Source: DATCDR01 sp036510575
GTDB lineage: Bacteria; Actinomycetota; Acidimicrobiia; Acidimicrobiales; Bog-793
Length of the DNA: 5,104 nt
Direction: 5' to 3'
Assembly: GCA_036510575.1 (NCBI GenBank)
Contig: DATCDR010000228.1
Location: 1-5,104, forward strand
The notes under the pieces are model-generated. The model was given only the letters and a program-made list of their open reading frames with translations, searched no databases and was not told the origin of the DNA. Made by a program: the position numbers and the translations under genes. The stretch's first letter is position 1. Every line of letters starts with the position of its first letter. Of this stretch, positions 4,488 through 5,104 are shown piece after piece.

Positions 4488-5104
4488 ATGCAACGTCGCC
4501 AAAAAACCTTGGAAGTAGTAAGCCGCGCCCGTCAACACGACTGGAAGATAGCGCTCCCGACCGGGGCGCTCGCCCTTGGTGCACTCATCGTCGGTAGTGC
4601 GTTCGGCGACGTCCATGGACTTCGCATCGAACCCCACGTGCTCGTCTGGACCTCGGCGGCGGAGTTGCTCGTGTTCGGAGTGATCTGTATCCGCCGTGTT
4701 GCCGCAGGTCTCGGCGGAGTGATCTCGACGCGTGCGATGCCAGCGGCCGGCGCAGCAGTCCGCCTCGTCGTCTCTGGGATCGGTTACCTCCTGATCATCT
4801 GTGCCGAGCTCGGCATGCTCGACGTGTCGATAGAACACCTACTCGTGGGTGCCGGCCTCGCCGGCGTCGTGCTCGGAATCGCCGCGCAACAAAGCCTCGG
4901 CAACGTTTTCGCGTCAATCGTCTTGCTGCTCGCGCAGCCGTTCATCGTCGGCGACCACATTCGAATTCGCTCAGGCGCCCTCGGCGGAGTATTTGACGCG
5001 GTGGTGCTCGGCCTCAGCCTCACCTACGTGACGATTCGCACCGAGGACGGAGTTCTCAAGGTTCCGAACTCGGTGATGCTCGCCGCCGCGGTTGGTCCGC
5101 TCTC
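4488..5104 (+). CDS. MscS-family mechanosensitive channel (3' partial)
   Basis: The frame starts at ATG 4488 and is still open at the window edge, giving 205 complete codons. After a basic N-terminus (MQRRQK) come hydrophobic segments at about 22-40, 51-68 and 92-110. The pore-lining helix region follows as LLVGAGLAGVVLGIAAQQSL and GNVFASIVLLLAQPF (118-152). It then continues into VGDHIRI (154-160), the typical entry to the beta domain, and into TYVTIRTEDGVLKVPNS (179-195), matching the family's 'T.IRT.DG..V.VPNS' block. MscS channels open under membrane tension and release solutes on osmotic downshock. The number of helices before the pore looks like three or so, as in small MscS proteins. 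In the QQSLGN stretch a glutamine replaces the usual 'LQG' glycine spacing. The C-terminal alpha/beta domain is missing only because the window ends. Confidence 0.92.
   Translation, partial: MQRRQKTLEVVSRARQHDWKIALPTGALALGALIVGSAFGDVHGLRIEPHVLVWTSAAELLVFGVICIRRVAAGLGGVISTRAMPAAGAAVRLVVSGIGYLLIICAELGMLDVSIEHLLVGAGLAGVVLGIAAQQSLGNVFASIVLLLAQPFIVGDHIRIRSGALGGVFDAVVLGLSLTYVTIRTEDGVLKVPNSVMLAAAVGPL

Noticed and set aside
4473..4838. 121-residue minus-strand open frame
   Set aside because: It lies opposite the start of the MscS-type gene, which has a ribosome site and family motifs. The antisense product is His/Asp/Arg-rich and lacks any domain.

Overview
The window looks like chromosomal DNA from a high-GC Gram-positive bacterium, most likely an actinomycete. 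The codons are mostly G/C-ending, with GTG and TTG starts and several overlapping gene pairs. I cannot name a genus. The theme is small one-component winged-helix regulators, each placed beside its probable target. Three different families (a PF13601-like winged helix, ArsR and HxlR) fall within about 2 kb.

Layout. Positions 1-93 hold the last 30 codons of a gene that begins outside the window. Positions 169-958 hold a probable four-helix membrane protein overlapped by a winged-helix regulator. This pair is visibly less GC-rich in its first half. Positions 959-1184 are non-coding and carry two inverted repeats with the same GCAAG-N6-CTTGC core, the second embedded in a perfect 13-2-13 palindrome. 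Downstream is a two-gene operon: an AHSA1/SRPBCC lipocalin-fold protein (1185-1661) and an ArsR-family repressor (1658-1975), joined by a GTGA overlap. Positions 1976-2102 separate convergent genes, and I see no convincing terminator there.

Positions 2103-2588 (minus strand) encode an HxlR-family regulator that diverges from a 14-helix DHA2 drug:proton antiporter (2646-4319). The 57 bp between them contain an imperfect 17-bp palindrome. Candidate -35 and -10 elements and both start codons are arranged symmetrically around its centre. Both transcripts are predicted to start on, or very near, the first base of the start codon, which would make them leaderless. Positions 4320-4487 are non-coding with clustered GTCACG hexamers. 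From 4488 to the window edge runs an incomplete MscS-type mechanosensitive channel gene.

How the parts work together (inference). The ArsR protein probably represses its own operon through the repeats at 1101-1157. The HxlR protein probably binds the 17-bp site and controls both itself and the efflux pump. No mobile element, CRISPR array or complete RNA gene was found. I see no wholly new multi-gene system. The most interesting content is regulatory architecture.
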